A stretch of 64,000 bases of DNA from Sphingomonas sp. Leaf412 (GCF_001425405.1 NZ_LMQP01000001.1:1-64000); one strand, 5' to 3'. Numbered from the stretch's first letter, positions 20,796 through 30,710 are shown. The notes: generated by a model from the letters alone, not told the origin. Numbers and translations are program-made.

Positions 20796-23700
20796 ATGAT
20801 CGATCGTCACGCACGTCGTCTGACGTTCTCGGGTAGCGCGCTGCTGGCGCTCGCCGCCGGCCTGGCCACGCCCGCCGCCGCGCAGACCCAGCCGAGCAGC
20901 ACGGCCACCGCGCAGATCGGCGATCCGGCGCCGGACACGGGGGCCGACCCCGCGCAGGGCGACGTCGTGGTCACCGGCACGCGTATCGTGCGCGACGGGT
21001 TCCAGGCGCCGACCCCGCTGACCGTGCTGACGCTGGAGGAGATCCAGAACAGTTCGCCGTCGAACAACATCGCGGACTTCGTGAACCAGCTGCCGTCGCT
21101 GGCGGGCGGGTTCCGACCGTCGAACTCGCGGCTGAACCTGTCCAGCGGGCAGGCGGGCATCAACACGATGAACCTGCGCAACCTGGGGTCCGAGCGCACA
21201 CTGGTCCTGCTCGACGGCCGCCGGTCGGTCCCCTCGACGGTCACCGGGCTGGTCGACGTGAACACGATCCCGCAGTCGCTGGTGAAGAGCGTCGAGGTCG
21301 TCACCGGCGGCGCGTCGTCGGCCTATGGCTCCGACGCGGTCGCGGGCGTCGTCAATTTCGTCCTGGACAAGAAGTACAGCGGCCTGAAGGTGACCGTCGA
21401 CAGCGGCGTGACCGAGGAAGGCGACGGCTTCAACTATTCCTTCAGCGTGGCGGGGGGCACGTCCTTCGGCGCCGACGGGCGCGGCCACATCCTGCTGGCG
21501 GGCGAGCTGGCGCATCGCGACGGCATCTTCCAGGTCGACCGCGACTGGAACGCCACCGGCTACGTCCGGATTCAGGACCCGGCGTGGACGACGACCAGCA
21601 CGACCCCCCGATACCTGATCCGGCGTCAGGTGGGCGCCGCCAATTCCACGCCGGGCGGGCTCATCACCAATTCCACGGGCGCGACCGCGAACAGCCTGCG
21701 CGGCCTGTATTTCGGCCAGGCCGGACAGGTGCTGCAATATCAATACGGCGCGCTGACCTTCCCGTCCGCGACCGGGACCGCGCCACCGACCCTGACGCAG
21801 GGCGGATCGTGGCAGGTCAACGATTCGGGACGCCGCATCGGCCTCGATCCCGAGGACGACCGGCACGGCATCTTCGGCCGCGTCAGCTACGAGGTCGCAG
21901 ACGACATCGAGGTGTTCGCGGAAGGCGCGTACAACAAGCAGGACATCTTCTTCAACGCGGGGCCGAACCTCGCGACGGGCATCGCGCTGAACGCGACCGG
22001 CTGCGCCGCCGCGGCGAGCGCGGCCGCCGCGCCGCTGACGTGCAACGCGTTCCTGTACAACACGCTCGGCCCGGCGCGACTGGCCGGGATCACCGGGGTG
22101 ACGCTGGCGACGACCGCGGTCGACCTGCCGTTCCGCGCGATCGACAACCGGCGCGAGGTCCAGCGCTATGCCATCGGAGCGGAGGGCAGCACCGAGGTAC
22201 TGGGCAAGCGCGCGACGTGGAACGTGTACGGGCAATACGGCCGCGCCGACCTGCGCGAGCAGTTGCGCAACATCATGAACATCACGCGCATGAACAACGC
22301 CACCGCCGCGGTCTTCGCGCCCGTCGGCAATGCCGGCGGCTATGCCCCGGGCTCGATCCAGTGCCTCGTCAACGTCGATGCCAATGCCACGAACAACGAT
22401 CCGGCCTGCGTCCCGCTGAACCGCCTGGGCGTCGGCGTCGCCAACCCGGCGGCGATCAACTACGTGCTGGGCAACCCGTATCGCGACGAGATCGTGGAAC
22501 AGTATAATGCGGGCTTCAACGTCTCGCTGACCCCCTTCGCCACCTGGGCGGGGGACGTCAGCGTCGCGCTGGGCGCGGAATATCGCGAGGAGAAGATCCG
22601 CGGGTTCGTGCCCGCGGAGTTCCAGCCCGTCTCGACGGTCGACACGGCCGGGCGGCCGGCGACGACGAACCGCTGGTCGGTGGGCAACTACCTGCCCACC
22701 AACGGCAAGTTCAACGTCAAGGAAGCCTATATCGAGACGGTCGTCCCGCTCGGCTTCGGACTGGAATTCAACGGCGCGGCGCGCGCGACGCGCTATTCGA
22801 CCGCAGGCTATGTCACGACGTGGAAGGCGGGCGCCACGTGGCAGCCGATCGACGACATCCGCGTCCGCGTCACGCGGTCGCGCGATATCCGCGCACCGAA
22901 CCTGAACGACCTGTTCCAGGGCGGTTCGGCCAACAGCGATGCGATCCGCAACCCGATCTACACCAATGACGGCGCCAACGGTCCGGCCAGTTTCGGCTAT
23001 TCCGGCTTCGTCACGGGTAATCCCAACCTGACCCCGGAGAAGGCGGATTCGTGGAATGCCGGTGTCGTGCTGTCGCCGCGCTTCCTGCCCGGCTTCAACC
23101 TGTCGGTGGATTATTTCCGCATCGACCTGAAGGAGGGGATCAACACCTTCAGCGCGCAGCAGATCGCGGACCTGTGCTATCTGCAAAGCCAGCAGGCGTT
23201 CTGCGACGCGATCTCGATCGATCCCGCGCGCTCCACCGCGGCGCAGCCGTACCTGCTGATCCGCAGCCAGCCGTTCAACGCGGCGAGCCAGCTGGTCCGC
23301 GGCGTCGACATCGACGCGTCCTACCGGTGGTCGATCGGCGATACGGTCGGGCCGGCGGACGGCAACCTGACCGTGCGCGGCCTGGCGACGCGCTACATCG
23401 ACAATCTGTTCGACAGCGGCGTGCCCGGCACCGTCATCCTCGATTCGGTCGGGGTGAACGGCGGCCAGTTCTCCACCCCCAAATGGATCTTCCGCGGCAG
23501 CGTCGCCTACGACACCAAGGATTTCTCGATCACCGCGGTGGGACGCGGCGTGAGTTCGGGCAAATATGCCGCCAACGGCATCGAATGCTCGACCTCCTGC
23601 CCGGCCAACGATCCCAATTTCTTCACCTACGACGACAATCAGGTGTCGGGCCTGTTCTACGCCGACCTGAACCTGACGCAGAAGATCGACATGGGCGGCG

Positions 23701-23846
23701 CGGAGGCGCAGGTGTTCTTCAACGTCACCAACCTGTTCAACCGCTGGCCGCTGCTGCTGCCGGAGACGGGGCTGGCCGCCAACAGCACCTATTCCGACCT
23801 GCTGGGCCGCCAGTTCCGCGTCGGCGTCCGCATGCAGACGCGCTGA
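20796..23846 (+). CDS. TonB-dependent receptor
   Basis: 1016 residues. A signal peptide (to about residue 30, ending TPAAAQ) is followed by an N-terminal region leading to the TonB box-like stretch DVVVTGTRI. The plug domain follows (LDGRRSVPSTVTG; DVNTIPQSLVKSVEVVTGGASSAYGSDAVAGVVNF), then a long outer-membrane beta-barrel ending FRVGVRMQTR. It imports a ligand using the proton motive force through TonB. This sphingomonad-type receptor is usually linked to uptake of peptides, sugars or plant compounds. It is divergent from the acylase/D-amino-acid run, so an acylated peptide or murein-derived ligand is possible but unproven. Confidence 0.93.
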   Translation: MIDRHARRLTFSGSALLALAAGLATPAAAQTQPSSTATAQIGDPAPDTGADPAQGDVVVTGTRIVRDGFQAPTPLTVLTLEEIQNSSPSNNIADFVNQLPSLAGGFRPSNSRLNLSSGQAGINTMNLRNLGSERTLVLLDGRRSVPSTVTGLVDVNTIPQSLVKSVEVVTGGASSAYGSDAVAGVVNFVLDKKYSGLKVTVDSGVTEEGDGFNYSFSVAGGTSFGADGRGHILLAGELAHRDGIFQVDRDWNATGYVRIQDPAWTTTSTTPRYLIRRQVGAANSTPGGLITNSTGATANSLRGLYFGQAGQVLQYQYGALTFPSATGTAPPTLTQGGSWQVNDSGRRIGLDPEDDRHGIFGRVSYEVADDIEVFAEGAYNKQDIFFNAGPNLATGIALNATGCAAAASAAAAPLTCNAFLYNTLGPARLAGITGVTLATTAVDLPFRAIDNRREVQRYAIGAEGSTEVLGKRATWNVYGQYGRADLREQLRNIMNITRMNNATAAVFAPVGNAGGYAPGSIQCLVNVDANATNNDPACVPLNRLGVGVANPAAINYVLGNPYRDEIVEQYNAGFNVSLTPFATWAGDVSVALGAEYREEKIRGFVPAEFQPVSTVDTAGRPATTNRWSVGNYLPTNGKFNVKEAYIETVVPLGFGLEFNGAARATRYSTAGYVTTWKAGATWQPIDDIRVRVTRSRDIRAPNLNDLFQGGSANSDAIRNPIYTNDGANGPASFGYSGFVTGNPNLTPEKADSWNAGVVLSPRFLPGFNLSVDYFRIDLKEGINTFSAQQIADLCYLQSQQAFCDAISIDPARSTAAQPYLLIRSQPFNAASQLVRGVDIDASYRWSIGDTVGPADGNLTVRGLATRYIDNLFDSGVPGTVILDSVGVNGGQFSTPKWIFRGSVAYDTKDFSITAVGRGVSSGKYAANGIECSTSCPANDPNFFTYDDNQVSGLFYADLNLTQKIDMGGAEAQVFFNVTNLFNRWPLLLPETGLAANSTYSDLLGRQFRVGVRMQTR

Positions 23847-23903
23847 CCGGATACGGGGGCCGGCGCATTGCAGCGTCGGGCCCCGTATCGCGCGCGCCGA
23901 CGA

Positions 23904-23940
23904 AAAAAAGGGCCGCGTGCATCGCTGCACGCGGCCTCTT
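23904..23940. terminator. Bidirectional intrinsic terminator
   Basis: An 11-bp perfect stem (GGCCGCGTGCA at 23911-23921 with its complement at 23926-23936) encloses a TCGC loop. Seven A residues precede it, giving a U-tract for the minus-strand transcript, and CTCTTTCCTT follows on the plus strand. It lies between the convergent TonB receptor and PEP-CTERM genes and can serve both. Confidence 0.88.
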
Positions 23941-23960
23941 TCCTTACCCGCGGGTTGCGA

Positions 23961-24482
23961 TCAGGCGAAGGCGACCGTCGTCTTCGCCGCGCGGCGGCGC
24001 ATCGCGCCACCGATCGCGCCCATGCCCAGGATCATCAGCGCCCAGGTCGTCGGCTCGGGCACGCCCGCCAGCGACAGCGTGCCGGTGTACTGGCCGTCGA
24101 CGCCGGCCGAACCGCGCACCAGGATCTGGTGAGCGCCGGCGGGCAGGCGGAAGTTGGCGAGGTAGCGACGCTCGAACTGGCCGGTTTCGGTCGCCGGGAT
24201 GACCGTCGCGTCGAGCTTCACGCCGTTGAAGATGAAGTTCACGTTCTCCTTGAACGCGGTCGGCGTCGACATGTTCGACAGGATCTCCACCGTCGCCGAA
24301 CGCGCGAAGCTGGTGACGAAATCGTACGTGTCGGTGAAGGGCGACGACTTCGTCGTGGGATCGGGGTTACCGAAATCGCCACCGACGTTGGTGGTGTAGT
24401 CGAAATAGGTCGCGGCCGACGCCGAATTCGGAACGATGGCGGCGATCAGTGCCGCGGCGGCGATACCCTTGATGAAACGCAT
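23961..24482 (-). CDS. PEPxxWA-CTERM sorting-signal protein
   Basis: 173 residues: a signal peptide (ending NSASA, about residue 23), a beta-rich exported body of about 120 residues of unknown function, and the C-terminal sorting tail. The tail has the VPEPTTWALMILG motif, a hydrophobic helix and a basic MRRRAA cluster. This variant (PEPxxWA) is the sphingomonad form recognised by an exosortase, which transfers the protein across or onto the envelope, often in step with exopolysaccharide production. The exosortase itself is not in the window. A small accessory-like protein is encoded at 26035-26274. Confidence 0.92.
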   Translation of the reverse strand: MRFIKGIAAAALIAAIVPNSASAATYFDYTTNVGGDFGNPDPTTKSSPFTDTYDFVTSFARSATVEILSNMSTPTAFKENVNFIFNGVKLDATVIPATETGQFERRYLANFRLPAGAHQILVRGSAGVDGQYTGTLSLAGVPEPTTWALMILGMGAIGGAMRRRAAKTTVAFA

Positions 24483-24652
24483 GATGTCACTCCCTGTGTG
24501 CCCAGGCCCGGTAAAGCCCCTGTAGACCCGAAGGGCCGACCGGGTTGGCGTCCTGTCGGATCGGGCAATGACAGCACCGGCAGTGCGCTGCAACATAACG
24601 GAATCTTCGCGATTCCAGAAACGGCACATCCGGGACGGACCCGACGCGCGGT

Positions 24653-25975
24653 TCAGGCGGGGACCCGTGCCCGGGGTTCCCCGATCCGGCCGGCGAGCCA
24701 CAGGTACAGGGCGACGCTGTCGTCGACGAAGCGATGCGCCGGCCGATCCCCGACCGTCGCCGGCCGCACCATGCCCGCTTCCGCCGCCGCACGCAGCGCG
24801 CCCGCGAGCGGGCCGGTTTCGTCGGCGGGGTTCAGCACGACGCCGAAGTGGCGCAACCCCTCGCGGGCCAGGACCGCGATGTCGGCGGGCGGCAGGCGCA
24901 GGGCGATCGATTCGACCTGCTGCTGCGAGCGCGGCGACAGGCGGACCCACACGTCCTTCATCGCGCGGCGGATCGCCTCCGCCACGTCGTCGCGCGACAC
25001 GTTGCCGGCCTGGCGGTCCAGCGCGCGCGCGGCGGCATGTTGCGCCAGCAGGCCGGTGATGTAGGGCGAGCCCTGCGCCGCCATGACGACGTCGGCCTGC
25101 GCATCGGGCTCGAACGACATCTGGCCGATCGATTCGCCCAGCGCGATCATCTCGCCCATCTCCTCGTCCGTCATCATCGGCATGGGCAGGCCCAGCACGT
25201 TGCGGCGGATCGACGGGATATGTTCGACCAGTTCGGTCAGGTTCGCCGCGACGCCCGCGATCACTATCTGGACGCGGATCGAGCGGTCCGACAGGCCCTT
25301 GATAAGCTCCGCCACCTGACGCTTGAATTCCACCGACGTCGCGCGGTCGAATTCGTCCAGGATGATGAGGACGCGGGTGCCCGACAGCTTCGCGAACACC
25401 TCGGTCAGCGTCGCGACGGTCAGTTCGCGGTCGGGCAGCAGCGAATCGAGCGCGGCGCCGCTTTCGGCGCGGTCCGACGTCGGGTCGAAATCGGCGTGAT
25501 ACAGCAACGGCACGTCGGCGGCGATGGCGCGGAAGACCGCGTCGAACTCGCTGGTTTCGGTGCAGGAGGCGTAGCGGACGATGTACCGCGCCTCCCGCGC
25601 CAGTTGCGAGAAGACGTGGAGCAGGCTGGTCTTGCCGATGCCGCGGTCGCCGAAGACGACGGCGTGCAGCTGCTGCTCCTCGATCGCGCGGATCAGCGAC
25701 AGCAGGATCTCGCGCCGTCCCGCGAACATCCGCACGTCGCTGACGGGCTGCGACGGGGTGAACGCGCGCTGGAGCCGGGAGCGCTGCTGGTCGATCGGGC
25801 CGTCGCGGCCGCGCAGCGGGCGTTCCAGGTCGCTCGCCTCGCCCTTGAACCGCGGCAGGCGCGACGTCGCGGCGCGCGCGCGCGACGACGGACGCTGCGG
25901 CAGGTCCAGCGCCGGGATCGGCTGCGGACGCGGGCGGCGGCCCAGCAATGTATCGACGAAACGGGACCAGACCAT
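24653..25975 (-). CDS. AAA-family ATPase with C-terminal helical region
   Basis: 440 residues starting MVWSRFVDTLLG at 25975. A basic, poorly ordered N-terminal 90 residues precede an AAA/STAND-type ATPase domain with Walker A (FGDRGIGKTSLLHVF) and Walker B (RVLIILDEFDRA). A sensor-like region follows (IVIAGVAANLTELVEH), then helical and winged-helix-like segments at the C-terminus. No partner effector domain is fused. It is encoded between the PEPxxWA-CTERM protein and the XrtV accessory-like gene on the same strand, so a role in that sorting or polysaccharide system is the simplest reading. The exact role is unknown. Confidence 0.75.
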   Translation of the reverse strand: MVWSRFVDTLLGRRPRPQPIPALDLPQRPSSRARAATSRLPRFKGEASDLERPLRGRDGPIDQQRSRLQRAFTPSQPVSDVRMFAGRREILLSLIRAIEEQQLHAVVFGDRGIGKTSLLHVFSQLAREARYIVRYASCTETSEFDAVFRAIAADVPLLYHADFDPTSDRAESGAALDSLLPDRELTVATLTEVFAKLSGTRVLIILDEFDRATSVEFKRQVAELIKGLSDRSIRVQIVIAGVAANLTELVEHIPSIRRNVLGLPMPMMTDEEMGEMIALGESIGQMSFEPDAQADVVMAAQGSPYITGLLAQHAAARALDRQAGNVSRDDVAEAIRRAMKDVWVRLSPRSQQQVESIALRLPPADIAVLAREGLRHFGVVLNPADETGPLAGALRAAAEAGMVRPATVGDRPAHRFVDDSVALYLWLAGRIGEPRARVPA

Positions 25976-26034
25976 CGTATCACTCGCTTGGAAGCGCCGC
26001 GGAACGGGCGCAGGTGTCGGCAGGGTGCCGATCG

Positions 26035-26274
26035 TCAGAAGTTGAAGCGCGGGCGCAGGACGTAGAAGATGTAGGCGACGACGAGGACGAGGCCCAGGAT
26101 CGCGGGCAGCACATAGCCCTCGTTCCCCAGCCAGTTCACCACGGCGCAGCCGATCGCCGGCGGCGCATATTGCCACAGTTTGTCGCCCGGGTCCTCCTGC
26201 GAGGAGCGTTGGAGAAGCAGTACCACGAGGCCGGTGAAGACCATCAATGTCAGCCAGTCGAAAGGTGTTTCCAT
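26035..26274 (-). CDS. Small membrane protein, XrtV sorting system accessory-like
   Basis: 79 residues with two or three hydrophobic segments: an N-terminal helix (WLTLMVFTGLVVLLL), a short amphipathic linker (QRSSQEDPGDKLWQYAPP), then two helices ending VAYIFYVLRPRFNF. From memory this matches the short protein family annotated in sphingomonads as an accessory of the exosortase V (XrtV) sorting system. Its position 60 bases upstream of the ATPase gene and near a PEPxxWA-CTERM gene agrees with that. Biochemical function is unknown. Confidence 0.65.
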   Translation of the reverse strand: METPFDWLTLMVFTGLVVLLLQRSSQEDPGDKLWQYAPPAIGCAVVNWLGNEGYVLPAILGLVLVVAYIFYVLRPRFNF

Positions 26275-26460
26275 CGTGCCTTTTTCCGTCCCCCTGCCGG
26301 TAAACCGTCAGGGTCCGGGCGCCCGTGCCCGCCCGACATGCCATCCGTGCCATTCAGGGATGACTATTTCGTTTTCAACGCGCAAGCGATGGTTGCGCGA
26401 AATGCGAACCCGCGCCTAAGCCGCCCTCCTACATTACCCATTTCGGGAAGTCCCCAGCGA

Positions 26461-27531
26461 ATGGTCGTCGACGACCGCAGCCTCACCCCGGCGCACAACA
26501 ACCTGACGCTGGTACGGCTGGTCCTGGCCTCCGCCGTGATCTGGACGCACAGCGTATGGCGCATGAGCGGCCGGCAGGGCGCGGACGAATTCGCCGCCAT
26601 CCTGGGCGCGCCGATCTCGCAATTCGCGGTCGACGGCTTCTTCTTCCTCAGCGGCATGCTGGTCTATTCCAGCCTGGTGCGACGCGGCAGCGCGCGGGAT
26701 TTCGCGACCGCCCGGATCGCGCGATTGTGGCCCGCGCTGGCGGTATCGGTGCTGGCGACGGTGGCGGCGGGGGGGTTCCTGACGCAGGCGCCGGGCCTAT
26801 CCTACCTGTCGGGCGACACCGCGAAGTTCCTGGTGGGCAACCTGACGCTGACGTCGGGGCATTATACGCTGACGGGAGTCCGGTGCGGCGCCGCGCCGTG
26901 CAACGTGAACGGATCGCTATGGACGATCACGTGGGAGGCGCGCTGCTACCTCCTCCTGATCGTGCTGTTCCTGACCGGCCTGTCGTCGCCGCGGCTGATG
27001 AAGCGCGTGGTCCTGCCCGCGACGCTCGCCTTCGCGATCCTGATGGACGTGCCGCAGGTGCAGGACATGATCGCGCGGGTGGCGGGCAAGGGCGTGCTGT
27101 ACAACCTGGTGATGGTCGACCGGCTGTGGACGATGTTCGCGCTGGGCATCGCGGCGCATCTGTGGCGCGATCGCATCCGGCTGTCGTGGATCGTGCTGGC
27201 GGTACTGCTGGGGCTGGTGGTGCTGAGCGCTTGGGTCATGCCCGTGCCGCACCTGGGCGGCGTATTCGTCGCCTATGCGGTGCTGTGCTTCGGCTTCCTG
27301 AGCGCGCGCGGCGGGGCGGTGTCGGGCGACTGGCCGGACTACAGCTACGGCATGTACATCTATGCCTTCCCGATCATGATGGCGGTCGCGGCGCTGGTGC
27401 CGGTCACGCATCACTGGCAGCTGGCGCTGCTGAACCTGCTGCTGACGCTGCCGCTGGCGGCGCTGTCGTGGCATTTCGTGGAGAAGCCGGTGCTGGACCT
27501 GGTCCGCGACCGGCGGAAGGCGCGGGGCTGA
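26461..27531 (+). CDS. Acyltransferase family 3 membrane protein (OafA/YrhL-like)
   Basis: 356 residues, about ten transmembrane helices. The acyltransferase-3 signature is visible in the N-terminal helices (LTLVRLVLASAVIWTHSVWR) and in the FFFLSGMLVY and WTITWEARCYLLLIV segments. The C-terminus YSYGMYIYAFPIMM and LSWHFVEKP is typical. Such proteins O-acylate sugars of surface polysaccharides, lipids or small molecules in the inner membrane. The start at 26461 is preferred over an upstream in-frame ATG at 26389. No SGNH domain is attached, unlike the second copy at 28588. Confidence 0.85.
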   Translation: MVVDDRSLTPAHNNLTLVRLVLASAVIWTHSVWRMSGRQGADEFAAILGAPISQFAVDGFFFLSGMLVYSSLVRRGSARDFATARIARLWPALAVSVLATVAAGGFLTQAPGLSYLSGDTAKFLVGNLTLTSGHYTLTGVRCGAAPCNVNGSLWTITWEARCYLLLIVLFLTGLSSPRLMKRVVLPATLAFAILMDVPQVQDMIARVAGKGVLYNLVMVDRLWTMFALGIAAHLWRDRIRLSWIVLAVLLGLVVLSAWVMPVPHLGGVFVAYAVLCFGFLSARGGAVSGDWPDYSYGMYIYAFPIMMAVAALVPVTHHWQLALLNLLLTLPLAALSWHFVEKPVLDLVRDRRKARG

Positions 27532-27705
27532 CAGGCGGCACCTTCGCGCGGAGGAGAGACTGATCGAGAGCCCATCGAAGCAGCGGTTTGATGGGCGCCC
27601 GATGCCGAAGCCTCGCCTCGAGGATCATGCACGCCGCCCGTGCGTCGAGACGGCCTTTCGGCGGCGCTCGATGCCTCCCCGGCACGGACGGTGGTGGGCG
27701 TGCCG

Positions 27706-28551
27706 CTACTTACGCCCCGCCAGCATTTCCCACAGGAACGGCGGGGTCAGCTGCTTGGCCACGACCTTGGGCGACCACTTCTGCTTCTCGCCCGGGCGCA
27801 GCTTGAACCGCGTCGTGTGGTCGGCGGCCTGTTCCTCCTCGGGACGGCCGTTGGTGTAGTAATACAGCGCGAGGCTGCGGCGGCGCACGTCCTCCGGGCA
27901 TTCCAGCGGATCGGGATGGCCGTGATACGATTTTTCGGTGGTGGAGAACACCAGCAGCTGGTTCGCGATCGGCGGATAGCTCGCCACCTTCTGCGACACG
28001 TCCTCGTTCCACAATTCCAGCTCGCCCTTCCACTCCGGCTTCCACACCGGGTTGAGGTAGAGCAGCGCGTTCAGGCGCCGGTCCAGCTGCATCTTCTTGT
28101 GGCGGTTGAAATCGACGTGCAGCCCCAGCCGTCCCCCGCGCTTCAGCATGTGAAGGCCGCCGCCGTAGAAATGCGGATCGGGGATCAGCCCGTCGATTCC
28201 CGTCAGCTGCTCCAGGAATTCCAGGATCGGGCGCGAATTCATGATGTCGAAGAAATTGCGGATCGGATCCGGGAATTTCTCGTACGCGACCATGTTGAAC
28301 TTCTGTTCGAAATGCCCCGTCGCATCGTGCGTCACCGCCCAGTCCGGCGACGATTGCGGCGGGAACACGTCGATCAGCCGTTCGACCACGCCCGGCTTCA
28401 GGAAGTCGGGGATGACGATATGCGGATAGGGGGCGGCGGTCTGATACTGCCGTGCCCAGCCGTCGACGCCGGCGTCGAGCCGTTGGAGGTCGACAACCTG
28501 GTCCAGGGTATTGGCGGCGCCCGCAGGCGCGATGGGGGAGATCGCGTTCAT
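27706..28551 (-). CDS. 2OG-Fe(II) oxygenase (prolyl 4-hydroxylase-like)
   Basis: 281 residues with a double-stranded beta-helix core. The Fe ligands are visible as HxD in GLHVDFNRHKK and the distal His in SYHGHPDP. The 2-oxoglutarate-binding Arg is in RRRSLALYYYTNG. The family hydroxylates protein side chains or small molecules. Prokaryotic members of this branch sit beside glycosyltransferases and surface-polysaccharide genes, as here between two acyltransferases. The substrate cannot be inferred. Confidence 0.85.
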   Translation of the reverse strand: MNAISPIAPAGAANTLDQVVDLQRLDAGVDGWARQYQTAAPYPHIVIPDFLKPGVVERLIDVFPPQSSPDWAVTHDATGHFEQKFNMVAYEKFPDPIRNFFDIMNSRPILEFLEQLTGIDGLIPDPHFYGGGLHMLKRGGRLGLHVDFNRHKKMQLDRRLNALLYLNPVWKPEWKGELELWNEDVSQKVASYPPIANQLLVFSTTEKSYHGHPDPLECPEDVRRRSLALYYYTNGRPEEEQAADHTTRFKLRPGEKQKWSPKVVAKQLTPPFLWEMLAGRK

Positions 28552-28587
28552 GATGGCTTCCTTGCCGTGCGCTGGTTTGACAACCGG

Positions 28588-30549
28588 TTACCGCCGCGGC
28601 GCCGCGGCGTCCAGCAGTCGCGCATCGACCGCCGCCGCGGCCTCGCGCGTCAGGTGGACGTCGTCCATGTACAGCGGCCCCTGAGCGCTCGCGGTCCGGC
28701 AGGTGCGCAGGTCGCAGAACAGGTCGGTCGTCGCGATCACGGGCACGCCGTCGCGCACGACGCCGTCCAGGATCGTCGCCATCGCCTTCCCCCGCCGCGC
28801 CGCCTCCTGCGCCGCGGGATAACCGCCGCAGGCGGCGACGTCGCGCCCGGCGAACAGTGCGGTGCGATAGCAGACGAAGGGGTCGCGCGGCGGCAGCGGG
28901 ATCGGGCCGAGCATCAATACGCGCTTGCCCGCCGCGCGGAACGCCGCCGCCGTCGCCGCCAGCCGGCGCGAGGCCAGCGCCTGCGCGGCGGCCAGGGTGG
29001 GATCGCCGCCCGCGTCGGCGGCGCGGTACAGGTCGCCCGCCAGCGCATCCCACCGCCCCGCGATCACCACGGTGCGGATCGCCGGATCGGCCAGGATCGC
29101 CGCCTGCGCCCGGGCGACGAACGCCGGGCATTCACGCCGCAGCGCGTTGGCGGGGACGAATCGGGCCGCGGCGATCGGGGGGCAGCCCGCCTTCGTCAGC
29201 TGCCACACCGCCAACCCGCGCTGCTTCGCCAGGACGTCCATCGACGCCGCCAGCTGAGCGCCGGACGAATCGCCGAACAGCGCGATCGACGGCACCACGT
29301 CCGCCCCCAGCACGCATTCGCCCGCCGCAGGTGGCGCGCCCGCCAGTTTCAGGCAGGGCGAGCGGTTCAGCCGGTCCAGCTCGCCCGCGGTGCGCGACAC
29401 GATCGCGTGCGCCGCGGGATTGCGGAAGGCGAGGCCCTGCGTGGCGAAGGACAGGCCCGCCAGCGCCAGCAGCGCGAGCGACCCCGCCGCCCCGCCGACG
29501 AAGATCGCGCGCCGGCCGAACCGGTCGCGGTTGCGGAAATAGCGTTCGACGGTGTGCATCGACAGCGATCCCAGGACGAACGACGCTGCGATCGTGCCGA
29601 CGATCACCGCAGGCGCCGTCGGCGCCCCGATGCTTTCGGGCATGGCGAAGCGGGTGAACACGATCACCGGCCAGTGCCACAGGTAAAGGGAGTAGGAGAT
29701 CAGGCCGACGTACACGACCGGTCGCCACGTCAGCAGCCGTGCCACGCGCGTCCCCTCCCCCGCATGGATCAGCAACGCCGCCCCGAGCACCGGCGGGATC
29801 GCGGTCAGCCCGGGAAACGGCGTTCCGGGCCGGTACAGCATGATCGCGGCGACGATCATCGCCAGGCCCGCGACCGCCAGCACCTCCCGCGCCGCGGCGC
29901 GCCTGACCGCGGGGATCGCCCCCACCGCCAGCAGCGCCCCCGCCAGCAGCTCCCACGCGCGCGTGAAGGGCAGGTAGAAGTTGAACCCCGGCCAGCGCGG
30001 CGTGGCGTAGATGCTGAGCGCCAGGCTGCCCAGCGCGATGGCGACCAGCAGCGCGTTGCGCGCCCCCCGGCCCCAGCGCATGACCAGCGCCAGCAGCAGC
30101 GGGAAGACGATGTAATATTGCTCCTCGACCGCCAGGCTCCACGTGTGGAGCAGCGGCTTGAGCTCCGCGGCGGCGTCGAAATAGCCCGATTCGCGGAAGA
30201 ACACGACATTGGACGCGAACAGGACCGTCGCCGCCATCGACTTTGCGAATCGCTGCTGGTCGAACGACGACAGCAGGAACGCGGAGGCGAGGAACGCGAC
30301 GAACAGCATCGCGAACAGCGCCGGATAGATGCGCCGGATACGCCGTTCGTAGAAGGCGACGATCGAGAACCGGCCGCGGTCGATGTCCGCCAGCAGCGTC
30401 TGCGTGATGAGATAGCCCGAGATGACGAAGAAGACGTCGACGCCGACATAGCCGCCGGACAGGGCCGCGATGCCCGCGTGGAACAGCACCACCGGCACCA
30501 CCGCCACGGCGCGCAGCCCGTCGATATCGGCGCGGTATCGGATCGTCAT
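28588..30549 (-). CDS. Acyltransferase with C-terminal SGNH domain (OafA-like)
   Basis: 653 residues from the ATG at 30549 (MTIRYRADIDGLRAVAV). The first 370 or so residues are the acyltransferase-3 membrane domain (GYVGVDVFFVISGYLIT; LHTWSLAVEEQYY; YSLYLWHWPVIVF). The remainder is a periplasmic SGNH esterase-like domain with the GDS block (IALFGDSSGAQ) and the DDVHLT block near the C-terminus. Such fusions O-acetylate O-antigen or exopolysaccharide, passing the acyl group from the membrane to the periplasmic domain. It is divergent from the O-antigen-ligase-like gene, consistent with modification of the same polymer. Confidence 0.9.
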   Translation of the reverse strand: MTIRYRADIDGLRAVAVVPVVLFHAGIAALSGGYVGVDVFFVISGYLITQTLLADIDRGRFSIVAFYERRIRRIYPALFAMLFVAFLASAFLLSSFDQQRFAKSMAATVLFASNVVFFRESGYFDAAAELKPLLHTWSLAVEEQYYIVFPLLLALVMRWGRGARNALLVAIALGSLALSIYATPRWPGFNFYLPFTRAWELLAGALLAVGAIPAVRRAAAREVLAVAGLAMIVAAIMLYRPGTPFPGLTAIPPVLGAALLIHAGEGTRVARLLTWRPVVYVGLISYSLYLWHWPVIVFTRFAMPESIGAPTAPAVIVGTIAASFVLGSLSMHTVERYFRNRDRFGRRAIFVGGAAGSLALLALAGLSFATQGLAFRNPAAHAIVSRTAGELDRLNRSPCLKLAGAPPAAGECVLGADVVPSIALFGDSSGAQLAASMDVLAKQRGLAVWQLTKAGCPPIAAARFVPANALRRECPAFVARAQAAILADPAIRTVVIAGRWDALAGDLYRAADAGGDPTLAAAQALASRRLAATAAAFRAAGKRVLMLGPIPLPPRDPFVCYRTALFAGRDVAACGGYPAAQEAARRGKAMATILDGVVRDGVPVIATTDLFCDLRTCRTASAQGPLYMDDVHLTREAAAAVDARLLDAAAPRR

Positions 30550-30710
30550 CGTCGTTTCCCCGGACGGGCAGCCTTCCCCGCGACGCCGTGGCGCGTCGTT
30601 GACCGATTGTCCACCGATCGCGCCTATCGCGGGTGGCGGCACCCGCGCGCTTCCGCCGGCGGGCGAGTTGCTCTACTGCAACGTCAGCAGGGGTTGGGAC
30701 AGACGGATCG

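Noticed and set aside
20646-23930. Minus-strand open frame of more than 1000 codons opposite the TonB receptor
   Set aside because: Extremely Arg-rich with no motifs; the plus strand has signal peptide, plug and barrel features.
27532-27705. Possible small gene or regulatory element between the acyltransferase and the oxygenase genes
   Set aside because: Only a short GCCCATC/GATGGGC hairpin was noticed; no open frame or terminator tract supports a feature call.
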